Shown: positions 7,626 through 10,473 of the stretch, in pieces
Layout of the letters: every line of letters begins with the position of its first letter
Position numbering within the stretch: position 1 is the first letter of the stretch
Source: Opitutia bacterium UBA7876
GTDB taxonomy: Bacteria; Verrucomicrobiota; Verrucomicrobiia; Opitutales; Seribacteraceae
Direction: 5' to 3'
DNA length: 10,473 bases
Assembly: GCA_002500665.1 (NCBI GenBank)
Contig: DLRY01000084.1
Span: 1 to 10,473, forward strand
The notes under the pieces: model-generated
Database searches by the model: none
Told to the model about the DNA's origin: nothing
The model's input: the letters and a program-made list of their open reading frames with translations, nothing else
Program-made: the position numbers and the translations under genes

Positions 7626-10115
7626 ATGGTGCGTTACGCATTCCTTGCATTGTCCTTGCTGGGGTTCCATTTTCAGCAGATTTCGGCCAAGCCGATGCCC
7701 GTCGATTTTCTCAGCAAATATTGCTACGATTGTCATGGTGAAAAGAAACAAAAGGCCGACCGGCGCTTCGATTTCCTGACTGGATCCGTCCAAGATTTCA
7801 AGCAGCAGGAATTGTGGCAGGAAATCCTCGACCAGCTCAATTTGGGAGAAATGCCCCCCGAGGACGAAAGGCAGCCAAGCGAGAGGGAGAAGCTGGCGGT
7901 GGTGGATCAGATCACGCAAGGCATTGCCGACTCGCGGGTAAAGTTTGCCGGCAAAGGCAGGCACACCGTCCTGCGTCGCCTCAACAAGTTCGAGTATTCA
8001 AATACAATCAGTGACCTGTTGGGGTTGAATACGGAGTCCTGGAACCCGGCGGCAGATTTTCCTGCGGACGTCACCGTGGATGGGTTCGATAATGACGGAG
8101 CCGAATTAGTCACCTCAGGACTGTTGCTGGAAAAATATTTCCCTGCGGCAGAGGAGGCGATCGTCCGCGCTACAAACTTCGGCGATAAGCCGGGGAGCAA
8201 ACTTTACACCCAGAAGTCCCCATTCTATTTCAAGGGAAAAGAGTCCAAGGGTCTGCCCAAGCTTTTTCAGGTCGATCGGTACCGTTTCGTTCCGGAAACC
8301 CCTTACACGGATTTGTACGGACGTTATTTTCGTGGTGGTCATCTGGGCTTCCTGCCGTTGCGCAGGGCGGAAGGTATTCCGGAAAGTGGAAACTATACCA
8401 TTCGGGTAAAGGCGTCGGCCGTAACCCGCACTCATTCCTATGGAAAAATACTTGATGATTTTCGCAACGGGGACCCTTTGGTCATGGGGTTTGCATCGGT
8501 GGACCGGAAGGGAAGCACTTCGGTTGGAATCGGAAACGTCACGAAATCGGTTCCCCTGACTTCGTTCGAACTTACTGGCGCAGAACCGGAATGGTTCGAA
8601 TGGACGGGATATTTGGAGAAGGGGTACGAGGTAGAGGTTCGCTTTCGAAACGGTACGGCGGCCGCCAAGCGTTTGGTTCGACTCCTTTTGAACAAGGCGG
8701 ATGAATTTCCCGAATTCAAACCTTTTGCAAACATGAAGGATGGGGGCAAGGGTGGTTTGGAGAGATGGCATGGTACTCTCAAGGCCTATCGCGGACCAAG
8801 GCTCAGGGTGTGGGAAATTCAAGTGGAGGGTCCGCACGTGGAAGAATGGCCACCTGTGGGACATGATATTCTCTATGGTGATCTGAAGCCTGAAAACCTC
8901 GGCCCGAGGGAGATCGAGGGCCAATTGATCAAGTTTGCCAAACTTGCATTCCGCCGTCCCCCGTTGGATGGAGAATTGGAACCCATCCTTGGGATGGCGC
9001 GTGCCAAGCACGAAGAAGGGCTATCTCCCTTGCAGTCCCTTCAGATTGGGTTCGAAACGATCCTTTCTGCTCCCGGATTTCTTTACCTGAAAGAAGGGGA
9101 GGGCGATCTGGCCGATTATGCTCTCGCATCGAGGCTGTCCTATTTCCTTTGGTCCTCGATGCCGGATGGCGAACTATTCGACCTGGCGGAGCAGGGTAAA
9201 TTGAAGGATCCTGAAACTCTGTCCGACCAAGTGGACCGAATGCTTGCCGACCCTAAGAGCAAGCGACTGACAAGCAACTTTCTGCGGGTGTGGTTGGAGT
9301 TGGATAACATTGGAAAGATGCCTCCTTCCAAGGAATTCGTCAGCTTTTACCGAGACAACCTGGAGTATGCAATGCGCAGGGAAACCGAACTGCTGTTCGA
9401 ACACGTTCTCAAGGAAAATTTACCGCCCCGTGAATTGCTTGCGGCGAATTACAGTTTTATGAACCGGGAATTAGCTGAACACTATGGTATGCCGGGATTG
9501 GAAGGAAAAGAGTTTCGAAAAGTCAGCCTTTCGGGTTCTGGTAATCAACGCGGTGGCCTTCTTGGTCATGGGAGCTTTTTGACGGCCTCCGCCAACGGCG
9601 TGGACACCTCGCCCGTGGTACGGGGAATCTACGTGATGAACAAGCTTCTCGACTACACCCCTCCGCCACCGCCCGACGACGTGCCCGAGATCGAGCCCGA
9701 CGTGACGGGAGCCACCACCTTGAGGGAGCAATTGGTCAAGCATCGGGCGGATACTACTTGCGCTCAGTGTCATAACAAGATCGACCCTGCTGGTTTCGCG
9801 CTCGAGAACTTCGACGCGATTGGGACTTGGCGTGAGAAATACGACCGCAAACTTGAAGTGGACCCGTCCGGGAAATTACCTGATGGCCAAACTTTTTCAT
9901 CCGTGGACGAGTTTAGGCGGCTTGTGGTTGATCAGGAAGAAACCTTTGTCCGATGCCTGACCAAGAAACTTCTCACTTACGCGATCGGCCGCCAACTAAA
10001 CAGTGGAGATCGTCCGACCATCGACCAAATCAGCAAGGGGATGGCCGGTTCGGGCAAAGGGCTTCGGGATCTCGTTCAAGCCGTCGTCACCAGCAAAAGC
10101 TTCCAAACCAACTAG
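7626..10115 (+). CDS. Exported DUF1592-type protein with two c-type haem motifs
   Basis: The 829-residue protein begins at ATG 7626, three bases after the DUF1552 stop; GTG 7623 is an alternative start adding one residue. Residues 1-21 form a signal peptide (hydrophobic 5-14, cut near SA at 20-21). C33-C36-H37 (CYDCH) is a c-type haem site in a planctomycete-type cytochrome domain that includes LNLGEMPPED. Then follow DUF1587 (about 113-180, with RRLNKFEYSNTISDLLG), a beta-rich middle region (about 256-345, GNYTIRVKAS) that may be carbohydrate-binding-like, DUF1595 (about 433-490), DUF1592 (about 497-620, ASRLSYFLWSSMPD), DUF1588 (about 642-740, RGGLLGHGSFLTASANG) and DUF1585 (about 753-827). 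A second haem motif, CAQCH (712-716), sits in the DUF1588 part. This is the full domain set in the usual order. The family is assumed to transfer electrons outside the cytoplasm, with no proven substrate. It pairs with the upstream DUF1552 protein. Confidence 0.93.
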   Translation: MVRYAFLALSLLGFHFQQISAKPMPVDFLSKYCYDCHGEKKQKADRRFDFLTGSVQDFKQQELWQEILDQLNLGEMPPEDERQPSEREKLAVVDQITQGIADSRVKFAGKGRHTVLRRLNKFEYSNTISDLLGLNTESWNPAADFPADVTVDGFDNDGAELVTSGLLLEKYFPAAEEAIVRATNFGDKPGSKLYTQKSPFYFKGKESKGLPKLFQVDRYRFVPETPYTDLYGRYFRGGHLGFLPLRRAEGIPESGNYTIRVKASAVTRTHSYGKILDDFRNGDPLVMGFASVDRKGSTSVGIGNVTKSVPLTSFELTGAEPEWFEWTGYLEKGYEVEVRFRNGTAAAKRLVRLLLNKADEFPEFKPFANMKDGGKGGLERWHGTLKAYRGPRLRVWEIQVEGPHVEEWPPVGHDILYGDLKPENLGPREIEGQLIKFAKLAFRRPPLDGELEPILGMARAKHEEGLSPLQSLQIGFETILSAPGFLYLKEGEGDLADYALASRLSYFLWSSMPDGELFDLAEQGKLKDPETLSDQVDRMLADPKSKRLTSNFLRVWLELDNIGKMPPSKEFVSFYRDNLEYAMRRETELLFEHVLKENLPPRELLAANYSFMNRELAEHYGMPGLEGKEFRKVSLSGSGNQRGGLLGHGSFLTASANGVDTSPVVRGIYVMNKLLDYTPPPPPDDVPEIEPDVTGATTLREQLVKHRADTTCAQCHNKIDPAGFALENFDAIGTWREKYDRKLEVDPSGKLPDGQTFSSVDEFRRLVVDQEETFVRCLTKKLLTYAIGRQLNSGDRPTIDQISKGMAGSGKGLRDLVQAVVTSKSFQTN

Positions 10116-10125
10116 CCGGAAGAAT

Positions 10126-10473
10126 TCAGTACTTGTAAACGAAGGTACGGATGGCCCTGGGGGGAATGGCGGTGTGGGGCTCGACCCGTTCGCAGTTCTT
10201 GGAACGGTCGGTCTGGTAGGCGGAGATGGCAACCGGTTGCCCGGGCACCTTGGGCTCGAGAATCTGCTGGTTGCCCGAAACGTTGATCGCCACGACCACA
10301 AGAGTCTTTCCGTCCGGGCTGCGGTAGGAGCTATTCCAGAGCGTCTCATTAGAGGAAACCGCCACTCTGCGGTATCCGGGCAGCGCGAAGTTGGCAAATT
10401 GCTTGAAGAAAAAGAACTTCTTAGTCCGTTCGATCAGCTTTTGCCTGCCGTTGCCCCCCGTCTTTTCCTCCAC
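10126..10473 (-). CDS. C-terminal end of a probable GH30 family glycosidase (5' end outside window)
   Basis: The frame is open to the right window edge, so only the last 116 or so residues are seen; the GTG at the edge is probably an internal valine. The visible part contains KLIERTKKFFFFKQFANFAL, then PGYRRVAVS, SYRSPDGKTLVVVAINVSGN and a terminal IPPRAIRTFVYKY. This order (helix leading to 'QFxxFxxPGYRR', a beta-sandwich with 'DGKxLVVVAIN', and a final 'xPPxxxxTFV' strand) is typical of the C-terminal domain of GH30 enzymes (Glyco_hydro_30C, PF17189), which include glucosylceramidases, xylanases and beta-1,6-glucanases. The catalytic barrel lies outside the window, so activity cannot be assigned. 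The gene runs toward the DUF1592-type gene, and the two stops are separated by only 10 bases with no visible terminator between them. Confidence 0.75.
   Translation of the reverse strand: MEEKTGGNGRQKLIERTKKFFFFKQFANFALPGYRRVAVSSNETLWNSSYRSPDGKTLVVVAINVSGNQQILEPKVPGQPVAISAYQTDRSKNCERVEPHTAIPPRAIRTFVYKY

Noticed and set aside
8115..9011. Open frame of 298 codons on the minus strand inside the DUF1592-type gene
   Set aside because: It is antisense to conserved DUF1587-DUF1595 sequence and its translation has no family resemblance or export signal.

Overview
The window reads as an accessory polysaccharide-degradation region from a member of the PVC superphylum, most likely Verrucomicrobiota or Planctomycetota. 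The main reason is the adjacent pair of a Tat-exported DUF1552 protein and a multi-DUF (1587/1595/1592/1588/1585) protein with c-type haem motifs, which is characteristic of that superphylum. The FAD-dependent oxidoreductase, the secreted BNR-4 propeller protein and the large LamG/GH31 hydrolase fit the same origin. No species can be named from the sequence alone.

Layout, left to right. (1) Bases 1-1782 (+) hold an FAD-dependent oxidoreductase, cut by the left window edge, with two EF-hand loops at its C-terminus. (2) Bases 1862-4840 (+) hold a secreted LamG-GH31 alpha-glycosidase with both catalytic aspartates. (3) Bases 4870-6117 (+) hold a secreted BNR-4 beta-propeller protein. It is clearly more AT-rich than its neighbours and has a histidine pair reminiscent of PL24/PL25 ulvan lyases. 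(4) Bases 6118-6374 are a 257-base gap. It holds a probable C-terminal scrap of a PVC haem-binding protein, a perfect 8-bp stem-loop and an AT-rich leader. (5) Bases 6375-7622 (+) hold the DUF1552 protein. (6) Bases 7626-10115 (+) hold the dihaem DUF1592-type protein, directly abutting the previous gene. (7) Bases 10126-10473 (-) hold the C-terminal end of a convergent gene, probably a GH30 glycosidase, cut by the right window edge.

How the genes could work together (inference). The GH31, GH30 and BNR-4 proteins would attack a complex, perhaps algal, polysaccharide outside the cytoplasm. The FAD oxidoreductase could oxidise a released product or a related substrate. The DUF1552/DUF1592 pair is exported and haem-bearing, and may supply a redox function at the cell surface or in the periplasm; its biochemical role is not established. 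The first three genes are co-directional and closely spaced (79 and 29 bases), so they may form one operon. The DUF1552/DUF1592 pair looks like a second unit with its own leader. I see no CRISPR array, tRNA, rRNA, transposase or phage gene. I did not find a clearly new defence or mobile system; the most interesting candidate is the atypical-composition BNR-4 gene.
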